Below, piece by piece: positions 18,637 through 29,070 of a stretch of DNA of 38,885 nucleotides. This DNA is from Teratosphaeria epicoccoides (taxonomy: Eukaryota > Ascomycota > Dothideomycetes > Mycosphaerellales > Teratosphaeriaceae): positions 1 through 38,885 of the forward strand of contig JADDMT010000202.1 of the NCBI GenBank assembly GCA_021401465.1, written 5' to 3'. The position numbers and the translations under genes were made by a program. Each line of letters opens with the position of its first letter. The stretch's first letter is position 1. The notes under the pieces were generated by a model, which did no database searches, was not told the DNA's origin, and saw only the letters and a list, made by a program, of their open reading frames with translations.

Positions 18637-20266
18637 GGTTCTTCTTAGGTTCGTTTCCCCTCGAACCTCCGTATCTTTTACTAACAGTTTTGTAGGTGTT
18701 CTAGGGGTTCCTAGGTATTCTTAGTACTGCCGTACCCTTCCCATTTTACTAAGTATTCTTGCTGCCTGTCTACCTAGCGAGCGCTAACAATCTTCTTGAC
18801 AGTATACTCTAGTTCTTTGATCTTAGGGTCAAGTAGTAAAGGTTCTGTTTGCAGCGCGGCGTCTAGCGCTACTAGTTCTAGCAGAGAGATATAGAACACA
18901 GGGTCTATTCTTATCTGCTCGGGTAGCTGCAATTCAAAATCGACTAGTCCTTTCTTAGCCTTGATCTAGAATAGTCCTAGTTTTATAGCGTCTAGTTTTT
19001 TACTTGGCTTGTCTGATTTAATGTTATGGCGGAGGAGATACACCTTGTCCCTCTCCTTAAGAATTAGTCCCTTAATTCTTTTACAATTCGCGTACTAGAT
19101 CATGTTCTGTTAATAGAACTACAGGTCGAGTCATACTTCGGTTTGTAATTAGCAGAGGTATTCTACCTACCTAAGTACTACTAGGTTTAGATTACTAGTT
19201 AAGACATCTAGAACGTCTTCTATAGCTAACCTATACGCTATCTGAAATGGCGAGAGTCCTGTCAACTCTGCTAGCGTACTATTATATGCAAGTTATGCTA
19301 TTAGTAATAACTCTACCTAGTTGTTCTAATCCCTATTAACATAGGATCGGAGGTACTATTCTAGTGTCTAATTTAGACGTCCTATTTGTCTATCTGTCTA
19401 AGGGTAGAAGGGAGTGCTAAGTTAGTGCTTAACCTAGAATTGTCTCATTAGGGCTTTCTAGAAGTTAGAGGTAAATACAGACCCTTAGTCCGTAACTAAG
19501 TCTCGTAGCATGCCATGTAAAACTACTACCTACTTAATGAAGACATGTGCAATATCTTTAGTCTTGAAGTCTTTACGATACAGAATGAAGTTTCTAAACT
19601 TAGTGAATCGGTCGACTACTACCATGATTCTATCGAAGAACTCATTAGTAGCGGGTTCTCTTAACTGTAGTAGTTTGACGATGAAGTCTATCGTGAGCAA
19701 TTCCTATGGCCGTTAGGGCACCTTTAGTAGTCATAGTAACCTATACGGTTTATGATAGTCATGCTTACTCTGTTAGCAAGTTACATATTAACAGACATAG
19801 TCCTCGATTACTTTGCCTATCCTAGGGAAGTAATATTCTTGCTAGAGAATTTGCTTCATTTTAGATACTCCTAGGTGTCCTGCCTAAGGAACGTCGTGTC
19901 GGAGGCGTAGTAGCTCTAAACGTAAGGATGTTAGCATATATACTAGTCCTTAGAAGAGAAGTACTCTGTCTTTGTCTTCCTAGTTCTCCTATCCATTAAT
20001 GTCGTTACGGATAGCGAGTGCGGTTAGATCGTAGACGAGTGCATTCTTTAGGTCGTCCTAGAATTCACTAGTCTATCTGATAGTCGTGGCCGCGAGTCGG
20101 TTAACTCTAAGCGTTCTATCGCTGTTTTCTTAGAGAATAGCATGCTTCTCTTTCTTCACGCCTTTCATGTAGTCAGTCTAGCGACTAAGTGAATCGGCGC
20201 GTGTATTATTAGATCCCTTGCGATAGACGATCTTGTAGTTAAAGCTACGTCTTGAAAATCAAGGCC
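18631..20266 (-). pseudogene. pol: pol of B3: RNase H end, integrase, chromodomain
   Basis: Read on the minus strand from 20266. The RNase H tail has IVYRKGSNNTRAD-like sequence near 20205-20260. The integrase zinc-binding region has LRLRHDV..GHLGVSKM near 19853-19905 and its Cys pair near 19776-19800. The core has DFIVKL near 19673-19697, DRIMVVVDRFTKF near 19593-19635 and GSVFTSNF near 19460-19490. The Glu-containing helix (LNQTLEQYL) lies near 19340-19385. The chromodomain is near 18700-18810. The stop is TGA, plus strand TCA at 18631-18633. TAG codons are frequent. This is the only family B copy here that keeps the N-terminal half of the integrase. Confidence 0.8.
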
Positions 20267-20276
20267 CTAAGTAGAC

Positions 20277-20475
20277 TAAGTAACTTATGTTACTTAGCTT
20301 ACTTACCTACTTGTCTGACTTGGCCTGCTTGTATGTACCCCCGAGAAACTCGGCCCCTCCTAAGCTACTCGTGTCGCGGACGCGAGTAGCTTAGAGTACA
20401 AGAGTACTACTAGTAAGTAACTTACTGCTAGTAGTATACTAGCAGCAAGTAGCTTAGGCACGTAAGCCAAGCTAC
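20277..20475. repeat. Cluster of short inverted repeats
   Basis: Hairpins: TAAGTAAC/GTTACTTA (20277-20296), CCGAG/CTCGG (about 20341-20353), TAAGCTACTCG/CGAGTAGCTTA (20361-20371 with 20383-20393, 11-bp perfect arms), AGTAAGT/ACTTACT (20412-20426), AAGTAGCTT/AAGCTACTT (about 20448-20477). The word TTAGCTACT and its complement recur, so the arms are related to one another. Confidence 0.7.
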
Positions 20476-21929
20476 TTAAATCAAAACAATTTGCACGTAA
20501 TAGATGTTAAAGTCATGATTTTAGTTAATACTACACATCCTGTTATTGTCGTACTATGCTCTTTTACTATTAACACTAAATCTGACGTATAACGCGAATT
20601 AAGCAGATTTGCTAACACTAAACACATATACAGCTTAAACGTAGCTCTTACAACGCCTCTTGAATTCAAGCAAGCTGCTATATCTGACCTACGCCTTATG
20701 CCTAAAGACCTTAATCGGTATAGCTAGTAACAAATGCATAGCTACTACATACTATCTACACATCCTATATCGGCCCTTACACATGACTCTTCTACTCGCC
20801 CTTATCCTCTATTCCGTTCTACTAGCTTACCTTTACTACTACTAATTCTCCTAAAGCGCTACTATTTTGCCCCTCCTGTAGCTTCTTAAAGGTCGCATTA
20901 TTAAAGACCTTGTTACTATAACCCTTAATCTACTCTAACAAGGTCGAGTCCGTGAATGTAGTATGCTACTACAACTGACTATCCCTTAACTTAGAGTCGC
21001 CGAGCGTATCCTCTACCTTCTCTACAACGTTTGACTAGTCGCTTATAAGATCACACTAATCAAGTAGAGCGCATGCTATGCTATATCACGATCGTTAGCT
21101 AATATATACCCCGTGGCTACTAAACTACTGCTAGTACCTCTCATTGATATTAAAGTGCTAGCGGTATGTTAGTAGCATAACGCTAGTATACTACTAGTAT
21201 ACTTACCTGGCATTTTTTGCCTCTGCCTCTAGCAAAGCTTAGCTCCTACTATCGCCTTAGTCTTTGTCCTTCGCGGTTAAGCTTCGTGTCCTATAGCTAT
21301 CATTATTAACTACGCTACTACGTAGAGTTAATAATCATACTTACTATGTGCCCGCTCTAGTAAGTCTTTGCGTTTTGCCTCTTGCTAGAGCCGCGCTAGT
21401 GTTTATCTGTTGTTAGCACGGTTTAGTCGATACATGAGTCCTCTCGCTACTCTATAGCTTAGGCCTCTCGCTACTTCCGCCTCGTTAGCGATAGCTAGCC
21501 CTCACGGCTGCCAAGGCTACTAACATTTCATCTTGCGTGTGTCTAGGTTAGGGCTTATTAACTATAGTAGCTTTCGTACTAGACAAGTACATGTTAGTAA
21601 TCATGGCCGTGATATTAGACAAGAAACTAACCTTGTTGTCATAACACTGTTGTGTAGTGTGTCCTGCGACTATGGCTCCTCTAGTCCCTATACTAGCTCG
21701 TCGTCACTATCATAATCGCTTGCCTTACTACTATAGTCACGAACATTTGCCCTTTCGCTGTTATGGCCCTCGCTCCCTCTGTTAGTGTCCGCTTAAACAT
21801 CTGCTACATGCTTGCGAACGCCTACTATTAATGACATTAAGGCCTAGCTTGATCCTTAGTCAGGCTGACACTACGCTAACCTAACAATTGCATATGACCT
21901 AGTAGAAGTTAGCATAGGCCCTCTTGACG

Positions 21930-22238
21930 ATGTCTTCTACGTACTATTCTCGCGTAGCGCCTTTTGCCTCTACAAGTCCTCGTATTCCCTCTCTAAGCCT
22001 GTTATGCCGCGATCCTTCTTGATAGCTAGCGCCGCCTACACTAGTAGTACTGTCTTGCCTTCGTCCTCCCCCCCTAATATGCATGCTGTAATAGTCCCTA
22101 TAATGACCTCCTGTCTGTTAGCATCGAGCTCTTCCTAATACTTCTTCTTCCCCTTGAAGATATCATTGATATTAACACTGCTAGCTAGAACCTATCTCGT
22201 CTTGCTAGCCTTCGTCTTGAACTCCGAAGGGCTATTTC
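21930..22238 (-). pseudogene. Decayed ORF in element D
   Basis: The minus-strand reading gives NSPSEFKTKASKTR, VNINDIFKGKKKY*EELDAN, EVIIGTITACIL and, after a frame change, EDEGKTVLLV*AALAIKK and GITGLEREYEDL*RQKALREN. TAG codons stand where Gln or Trp would fit. It is rich in Lys and Glu. The solo LTR at 22239 cuts the frame, and its upstream part may lie at 22684-23556. No family is recognised. Confidence 0.35.
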
Positions 22239-22678
22239 TGTTATAAGGGTAGGTACCGATAGCAGGAAGGTGACTAGGTGTTAGACTTGTAGAGCTGTGA
22301 AGAATATCGATAATGGCAATTGTCCTTGTAACTGACTATCCCCTAGGAAAGGGAATTAAATTAAGCACGAAGCTCCTAACTGCCTGTCCTAAAGCTATCC
22401 CTATATACTAGAGAGACAGAGCAGTTCTGTTAGATCTGTTAACAGACCCGACAGATCTATGTCTATAGATCTGTAGACTAACCCCATAGATCCGAGAGTC
22501 TGTTATCCTATGACAGATCCCTTCTCCCCTGTAGGCCTGTAGATCTATAGACTAACCCTACAGATCTAGGGATCTGTCCTTACGTAATAGATCCTTTCTC
22601 CTATAACTATGCTTATAACTCATAGTCCTTAGGACCCTCACGATCCTGTGACTCGTAGCTCTCCTAACACTCATGACA
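22239..22678 (-). repeat. Solo LTR, family B, with ATTTC target duplication
   Basis: 440 bp, TGTTATAAGGG to CTCATGACA, reversed family B LTR. ATTTC is present at 22234-22238 and at 22679-22683. No internal sequence is attached, so it is a solo LTR inside element D. Confidence 0.92.
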
Positions 22679-22683
22679 ATTTC

Positions 22684-23556
22684 GAATCTAGGCTAGTAGG
22701 TATGTAATAGTAGCATACACACTGTTTAACATGAAAGCGTTTACCTCGCGTGACTCTAAAGGCTTCCATGCTAGTTTCTAATTAAACTAGAAGAACGCCT
22801 TCTTCATACAAAAGATCACGAGCGGGCTTAGAAACCTCCGGTCCTGTGACATGTTAGGGCTTTCGACGACATCTAAGCCTTCTCTCCTTACCTCTTCTTC
22901 GTTCTCGCATTCGAATCTGCTTTCTATTAACATGTCCGCAGCCTAGTCCTTTAAACCCTACTTATTGTCTACCTTGCCAGACTATGCGAGTATAGCTTCT
23001 CTGACCCTATTCGTGTAGTAGTTACGACACTAACGTAACCTCTGCCTTATCTACGCCCCTAACATTAGTACCTCCTTATAGGACCTACGTAGGTACTTAT
23101 AGTATCTAAATCTACGTCGTCTAGCCTCGAGCTAACTCGACCTTTCATCCCTAGCATATTACGCGCTACGAGCTACTAGTCCATTGCAATATGCTTATAA
23201 CTCGGCTAGTAAGTAGGAGCTGTAGGGTATAGCACAGAAATGCCCTTCCGCCCTCATGAAGTGTCTATCTACAAGAGTTCTTAGACTTTAACAAGTAAAG
23301 GCTCGATTAACTTGTCTTTATGCATAGGAGGGCTACTACGTATATCTTCGCTGCTAGAGTAGTCGTATCCTTAGTCAGAGTTTGTAGTCTAGCTACTATT
23401 ATAGCCTCGACAGCTACTCGACTAGCTCCTAGACTAACTTTGACTACTACTATCGCCCTAGTAGCTACGAGACTCGCTATTGCGGTAGTTTTGACTGCTA
23501 CTGTCGCTCCCGTGATTAGTAGGTTAGCTATCGTAATAGCCTCGACAGATGCTTAG
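22684..23556. other. Unidentified decayed element D, second part
   Basis: Continuation of D after the solo LTR. The minus strand shows coding-like stretches, for example ISVLYPTAPTYQPSYKHIAM and RVSSRLDDVDLDTISTYVG near 23080-23240, broken by TAG codons and frame changes. The last 240 bases are an imperfect Ala/Val/Thr repeat. CTTAG (23552-23556) is the likely target duplication half of A-L. Confidence 0.35.
23375..23550 (-). repeat. Imperfect protein-level repeat, Ala/Val/Thr-rich
   Basis: Minus-strand reading repeats a unit like VEAITIANLL..GATVAVKTTAIASLVATRAIVVVKVSLGAS..VAVEAIIVARL, with about 19-22 residues per repeat and GCCTCGACAG recurring in the DNA at about 23404 and 23540. Open on both strands, so it may simply be repeat-driven. 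Written here as fragments of a decayed repetitive protein. Confidence 0.4.
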
Positions 23557-23916
23557 TAATACGGTTAATACTAGGGGGCCATTAGAACCGCATAGGTTCT
23601 AATAGCCGCCCTTAGCATGCAGTGACCCTGCCACATATAGCAAGGGGGTCCTTCGTATATACGTTGGCTCGTATGTCGTCCGAGTAGGATTAGTTGTCGA
23701 CGTAGGACGCCCCTACGTCGCTAACCCTACGGTACCCCTGCGGGGTTAGGCTCGGACATGCTTTCCCTAATTAAGGAGCGTCAGGGGTTATAAGCACCCT
23801 TAGCGCCACCTCTGCGATAAGCAGAAAGCAGCGCTATCTTGTACCTACTAAAAGGTCGGATTACTCTGTCACACTACGAGATATTTTCATATTATATAGC
23901 ATATACATCTATATTA
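23557..23916 (+). repeat. Family A 5' LTR of A-L
   Basis: 360 bp from TAATACGG (RIP form of TGATACGG) to CTATATTA. It contains TTATAAG at 23788-23794 (TATA-like) and GCAGAAAGCAG at 23821-23831 about 33 bases downstream, the expected transcript start region. Confidence 0.9.
23788..23794 (+). promoter_or_regulatory. TATA-like element of the family A LTR
   Basis: TTATAAG is preserved in all family A LTR copies examined, including the one at 1-228 (about 99-106). It lies about 30-35 bases before the GCAGAAAGCAG stretch that is complementary to the putative primer site. Confidence 0.5.
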
Positions 23917-23919
23917 GTT

Positions 23920-23928
23920 CTGCTTTCT
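23920..23928 (+). promoter_or_regulatory. Putative self-primer binding site of A-L
   Basis: CTGCTTTCT begins 3 bases after the LTR and is the exact reverse complement of AGAAAGCAG at 23823-23831. The same arrangement is present in A1 (internal edge at 3739). Suggests a Tf1-like self-primed element; no tRNA-like TGG start is seen at the LTR edge. Confidence 0.5.
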
Positions 23929-23965
23929 CCCCCCTGCTTTGCAGTCTAGCAGAGAATACTACGAT

Positions 23966-26900
23966 ATGTCTAGAGCACTACGAACTTGCAACTAACGCGT
24001 AGCAAGCGCCATCCCGAGCGCCCGCGACGGCGAAGCTAGCCTAAGTAACTAGCCTGCAGGAGTACCTGCTACGAGTGACACTACATCGAGCGACGGTTCC
24101 GCTAGAGGCTAATTACGTAGCGGACTAGGTAATAGACCCCCTGCATAGGGACTGTAACTAACCCTGACTATCGACCTAGCCCTCGTAGCCATGATTGTCG
24201 ATTAGGTCGCAAACCGCCTTGCGAACTAGAGCTAGAGCCGCACCGCTCCTAGTAGCGACAACGGCGAGGACGACGAAGACGTCGCTATGAGTAGTACTAA
24301 CGAACTAGCGGACGAAGAAATCTAGCGAGATTTCACGCTAGGGACCCGCGAAGACAACTTACTAGGAGGCGCAGACCCTCCGCGTGTGCCCGCGAACCTG
24401 GTGCCTAAATTCAGGGCCATAGTAGGCTAACTAGGAGGTAGTCATAACGCACGTAACCCGAAGCCATTTAAGGGAGACACCTTAAAGGAGGCGCGAACTT
24501 TCTTGCAGGCATGTAAGGCAGTTTTCGTGCTTAACCTACGCGGATATTCTACAGAGGGCAAACGAGTCGCCTTTAGTGTAATGTAGCTCGAAGAGGATAA
24601 GGAACCTCGTAACAATTAGCATGAGCGGTATAACCTTATGCGGGTCTATGACAGAACGTATACATAGGCGGACTTTTGCTAGTTCTGTGTCGACTAGGTC
24701 AAGGATCCAGGGAATTGCGCCCTTACTATGTCTGTCGAGTACGAGAAGGCCAAGCAGGGGAAGGGACAAATAACCTCTAGCTTCGCAACCTATCTCGCCA
24801 CACTCGAGGGACAGATGCTACCCTATACTAAGACGCAACGCGTGCGGCACTTGCTCGTCAAACTTAATGACAATCTTCGGAATACAATCATGACTTTTCA
24901 TGAACTTCCGACGACTCGGCAAGACCTCGTGTCCCTTGCGACACGTATGGAAATCACCTTGAAGCGAAATAGAAAATTAGGCGGTAAGGACAATAAGCGT
25001 CTAAGCCCTAAGGACCTACCGAAGGGCCGCTATTACAAGCGCCCTAGGGGCCACGTCTAACGCGGTAGTTCATTCTAGAGGAGCAAGCCCTCTAAGCTAA
25101 AAGACAGTAGCGAGAAGCCTCCGAGTAGCTGCTACATCTGTGGAGCGAGGGACTACTAGGCGGCTCGCTATCCTAAACGAAGTAATAGGAAGAAGGTAAG
25201 CAAGGTGTCTAAAACCTCCCTAGAGGGGAGGCGAAAGAAGGACAAGCCTAAGACAACCGAATGGCTACTACGGGTATCTAAGCTGTCTGTTACCGATAGT
25301 GTAGACTCGTGGCCTACCTAGCGCCTATCCGGTGCGGTCCGAGTTAACAGCTCGCTCGAGCTAGTAGACTGTATGTTAGATAACCTTACGGAGGTTAACG
25401 TGATACCCTAGAGGGTAATCGTACGGCTCGGTTTAAAGCCGATCCTAGGAGCCCTGCTGCCTACCATGAAGTCCTTTCGGGGCGAAGGCGCAGCAGCTCG
25501 AGGCGCGTACAACATACGCCTCTAACTCGCAGACTCCTTAGGAGAAGTGCGCGAGACTAACGAAGTCTTCTACACTGAAGACGTTCCTAATAAGGAGCTC
25601 CTGCTCGGCCGCCCTTAGCGCTACAAGCAGGGAGTCGTTGTTGATAGAGCTACTAACAACTAGTTCTACAGCTCTATAGGCGAAGTTCCTGCAGTACGGA
25701 TGCGTAACGCACGTAGCTTCTACAGGGACATGAAGAAGGTCTAATGCGTTTATGTAGTCCGCATATGGAACGTTAAGGAGGACGTTACCCTTCTGCCTAA
25801 GTTAGAGGAATACGCCGATATTTTCGACGCAGAGGCTGCGGCCTATGCCCGGGCCCTAGACGCGGAACATGCGATTAACCTTAAGGAGGGCTACAACCCT
25901 CCGCATCGACCTCTATACCCTATGTCGGAATCGTAGCTCGAAACACTTCGAGACTATCTCTACAAGGCGCAAAGGAACGCGTGGATCCGACGAAGCGACA
26001 GCGAGGCTAGAGCGCTAGTTATGTTCATCCTAAAGAAGGACAACACGCTCCGCCTATGCGTTAACTATAGGGGCCTTAACGTAGTAACCTAGAAGAACTG
26101 CTGCCCCCTACTACTTATTAGCGAGACGCTTGACCGCCTTAGTCGCACCGCCATCTTCTCGTCTATCGACTTGAAGGACGCCTACTACTAGATACTAATC
26201 CGAAAGGGCGACAAGTAGAAGACTACATTCCGAACGTAGTATAGACACTTCGAGTATACGGTGATGCTATTTAGCTTAACTAACGCACTAGCAACGTTCT
26301 AAGCGTATATTAACCGGGCCCTAGCCGGCCTCGTTAACACCTGCTACGTAGTGTATTTAGACGATATACTAGTCTATTCCGACTCGAAGGAGGAGCATAT
26401 TCGGCATCTAAGTATAGTGCTCAAATAGCTCCGCAAGTTCGCTCTATACGCAAACCTAAAGAAGTGCTCATTCCTGACGGATAGGATTAAGTTTCTCGGA
26501 TACATTGTCTCTACGGAAGGAGTCATCATGGATGACTAAAGGGTGTCCGCAATTGCGGAGTAGCCGCGGCTAACTACCCTCCGAGAAGTGCAGGTGTTCC
26601 TAGGATTTACTAACTTCTATTGCAGATTCATATGATCTTACTCGAAGATTGTGGCTCCCTTCACGGCCCTCGCAAAGGGCGCGGTTCGAGGAAAAAAGCT
26701 AGGGAAAGTGCCTTAGGAGGAGGCTTAGAGTAAGGCCTTCTCTAAACTTAAAGCAGCTTTTTAAACTACACCTATACTTTAGCACTTTAACCCCGCTGCG
26801 AAGATCCGGATAGAGACTAATGCTTCAAAATTCGCAATAGCCGCAATTATATCGCAGCTCTAGTTGCACGAAGGCAGTACGCGATAGTACCTGATTACCT

Positions 26901-28930
26901 TCTAGTCGCGGAAGATGTAGGGCGCTAAGCTTAACTATGAGACTCACGACTAAGAACTTTTGGCTATTATTGACAGCTTCAAGGAGTACCGACACTACCT
27001 CAAAGGCGTAGCGCACCCTATTAAGGTACTTACTAACTATAATAACCTTCGCGGCTTCATAGGCGTGAAGCAGCTAAGTAGTTAGCAAGCAAGGTAGGCG
27101 ACTTTCCTCGCTAGCTTTGACTTCGTTATCTAGCATCGTTCCGGAAAGACGAATCCGGCTAATAGTCCTTCGCGACAACTAGACTACGACACTAGGGAAG
27201 AGGGTAACTAATAGCTTCTCCCTACGCTACAAACGAAGCTTGTAGTTTAGGGCGGCGATCTGTCGTTAGCTCCTCTTGTAGGTTAACTACGGGTCTAATA
27301 GGGCCTCACGGCCTCCGCTAGTAACGAATCCCCCTATCTAGCAGCTGTAGCGACCGTGTCTAGCTCGATCCGTGCGGTAGTTAACCGGCTCACATGCGGT
27401 AAGCATGCGATGTCTAAAGAACCCTTTGAAGAAGTCTCGAGACTTATTCAGCGATTGCAAGAGCGAGAACCGGAGTTAATTAATGAGAGTGTAGCCCTCT
27501 AGGACACTGTAGGCGGTCCGAAGTACTAGACCAAGTTAGGCGACTTGTAGTACTTTAACAATAGGCTCTACGTACCTGCTAACTACGCACTCTGTTCGCA
27601 GCTCCTCTGTATTTATCATGACGATAAACTCGCGGGCCATTTTGGCGTAGAGAAGACGAACGCACTTCTCGGACGCAAATACTAGTAGCCTACGCTAGAA
27701 CAGGATGTCTCTAACTATGTCAAATCCTGCTAGACGTGCCAGATTAGCAAATCTCGGCGCTATCGCCCCTACGGCAATGCTTAGGCGCTCCTACTACTAG
27801 AGAGACCATAGCAAGACTTAACCATGGATTTTATTACTAATTTGCTGCTAGCAAAGTAGAAAGGCGATATGGTTAATGCTGTCCTTGTAGTAGTCGACTA
27901 ATACTCGAAGATGAATGTCTTCATCCTATGTACAAAAAGGTGCATAAGCGGCGAGCTTGCGCGGCTACTTCGCGACGAAGTTATATAGCGCTTTAGTGTC
28001 CCCCGAAGTATCCTATCGGATCGAGGTTCTGTCTTCACTAGTAAATACTAGCAAGAATTTGTGTTTAAGGCGCGTGTTAAGCACCGCCTAAGTACAGCAT
28101 TCTATCTACAGACTAATAGTCAGACTGAACGTATGAACTAGACTCTTGAGTAGTACCTTTAGTGCTACTACGCTAAGAACCAGGATGCCTAGGCTAACGT
28201 AATTCCTATGGCGGAATTTGCAGTTAATAACAGCATGCATGCTACTATGCGCATGTCGCCATTTCAGATTCTTTATAGCTTTAATCCGGAAATACACCCA
28301 GAACCGCCTCAGGACAAGTCTTCTAAGGAGAGGGTGCTAGCTGCCACGGAATTAGCGCGGCGTATGCGCGAGGTACATTTGGTGCTAATAGAACACTAGA
28401 AAAAGGCCTCAGAATCCCAGATTAAACATAATAACGCCTGTGCTAAACTGATGTAGTACGTAGTTAGTACGAAGGTGTTACTATTGACGAAGAATCTCAA
28501 GCTGAAACTTCTAAGCAAGAAGATGACGCCAAGGTTCGTCAGACCCTTCCGGATACGCGACGCGATAGGCTCGCAGGCGTACTAGCTATTGTTACTATTG
28601 TCGTATCGTGTGCATGACGTCTTCTACGTATCTCTACTTGAACTATAGGTATAGCGCGAGGGCGAAGAGCCCGCGGACCTAATGCTAGTAGCAGAAGAGA
28701 ACGAAGAGTAGGAAGTCGAGGGTATTAAGGACAGTATGCAGCGCAAGGGCGTAACGCACTATCTAGTGAAGTAGAAAGGATACCTACCTAAGTACACACA
28801 ATGGGTTCTAGCCGAAGACTACAAGAACGCTCTAGAAGCTATTCGTGAATTCGAAGAGTAGAGGAGGCGTGAGTAGGGCTTAAGAAGGTCGATTCGTAGG
28901 AAGATAAGGGTTCTAGAGCAGGATTCTTAA
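23966..28930 (+). pseudogene. gag-pol: gag-pol polyprotein of A-L, RIP-inactivated, full length in one frame
   Basis: ATG 23966 to TAA 28928-28930, 1654 codons in a single frame with no frameshift but many TAG stops. Order by residue: Gag 1-430 (open stretch 255-364) with knuckle CYICGARDY*AARY at 389-402, where His 397 and Cys 402 are Tyr; protease with MLDNLTEVNVI at 470-480 (D472, no D-S/T-G); RT with NYRGLN and YLDD at 797-800; RNase H with ETNAS, Asp 952 changed to Asn; integrase HHCC at H1218, H1225, C1255, C1258; D1288, D1352 and E1388 with 35 residues between the last two (DD35E); a C-terminal chromodomain around 1590-1640 with YLVK*KGY at 1600-1606, the stop standing at the conserved Trp. 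A single Gag-Pol frame of this size is typical of the Tf1/sushi-like chromoviruses. It would make capsid, protease, RT and an integrase targeted to heterochromatin. Confidence 0.93.
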
Positions 28931-29070
28931 CATGTATATGTAGTGCATAACGCGCGAAGTAACAACAAGAAGCAAACGCCCTACTCATACATCATTGATA
29001 CCTAAAGGCACACCTAGAATAAACCCAAGAAGAACAAGAGACATGCTCGGATTAGCTTCGTAGCTAATGC

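Larger units (their letters stand above)
17554..20266 (-). mobile_element. Chromovirus B3 (family B), reversed, 5' half missing
   Basis: 3' LTR 17554-17936, then on the plus strand the antisense ORF (18016-18636), and on the minus strand the chromodomain, integrase and end of RNase H up to about 20266. Homology to gag-pol stops within RNase H, where unrelated sequence D begins. The piece complements B1, which lacks exactly the N-terminal integrase retained here. Confidence 0.85.
20267..22238. other. Unidentified decayed element D, first part
   Basis: Starts at the point where B3 homology ends in RNase H. The first 200 bases are packed with hairpins (20277-20475). Beyond it a plus-strand frame at 20481-20730 has a coding look (VKVMILVNTTHPVIVVLCS, LTTPLEFKQAAISDLRLMPK), and a minus-strand frame at 21930-22238 also looks coding. 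The element is interrupted by a solo LTR and resumes at 22684. I cannot assign it to a family. A DNA transposon is possible because of the inverted repeats, but no transposase motif is recognised. Confidence 0.4.

Noticed and set aside
19510..19716. 68-codon plus-strand ORF and the 63-codon ORFs at 26825-27016, 28106-28297, 34339-34530 and 35620-35811
   Set aside because: All are complementary-strand shadows of integrase or RNase H sequence in family A or B elements.
20277..20475. tRNA or other structured RNA gene in the hairpin cluster
   Set aside because: No cloverleaf, no A/B box sequence and no conserved loop are visible; the repeats look like related inverted repeats instead.
23966..28930. 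Genetic code with TAG reassigned to an amino acid, because most in-frame stops are TAG
   Set aside because: TAG replaces both Gln and Trp codons. It comes with TAA and TGA stops, His to Tyr, Cys to Tyr, Asp to Asn and ATG to ATA changes, and the same transitions occur in the non-coding LTRs. RIP explains all of these.
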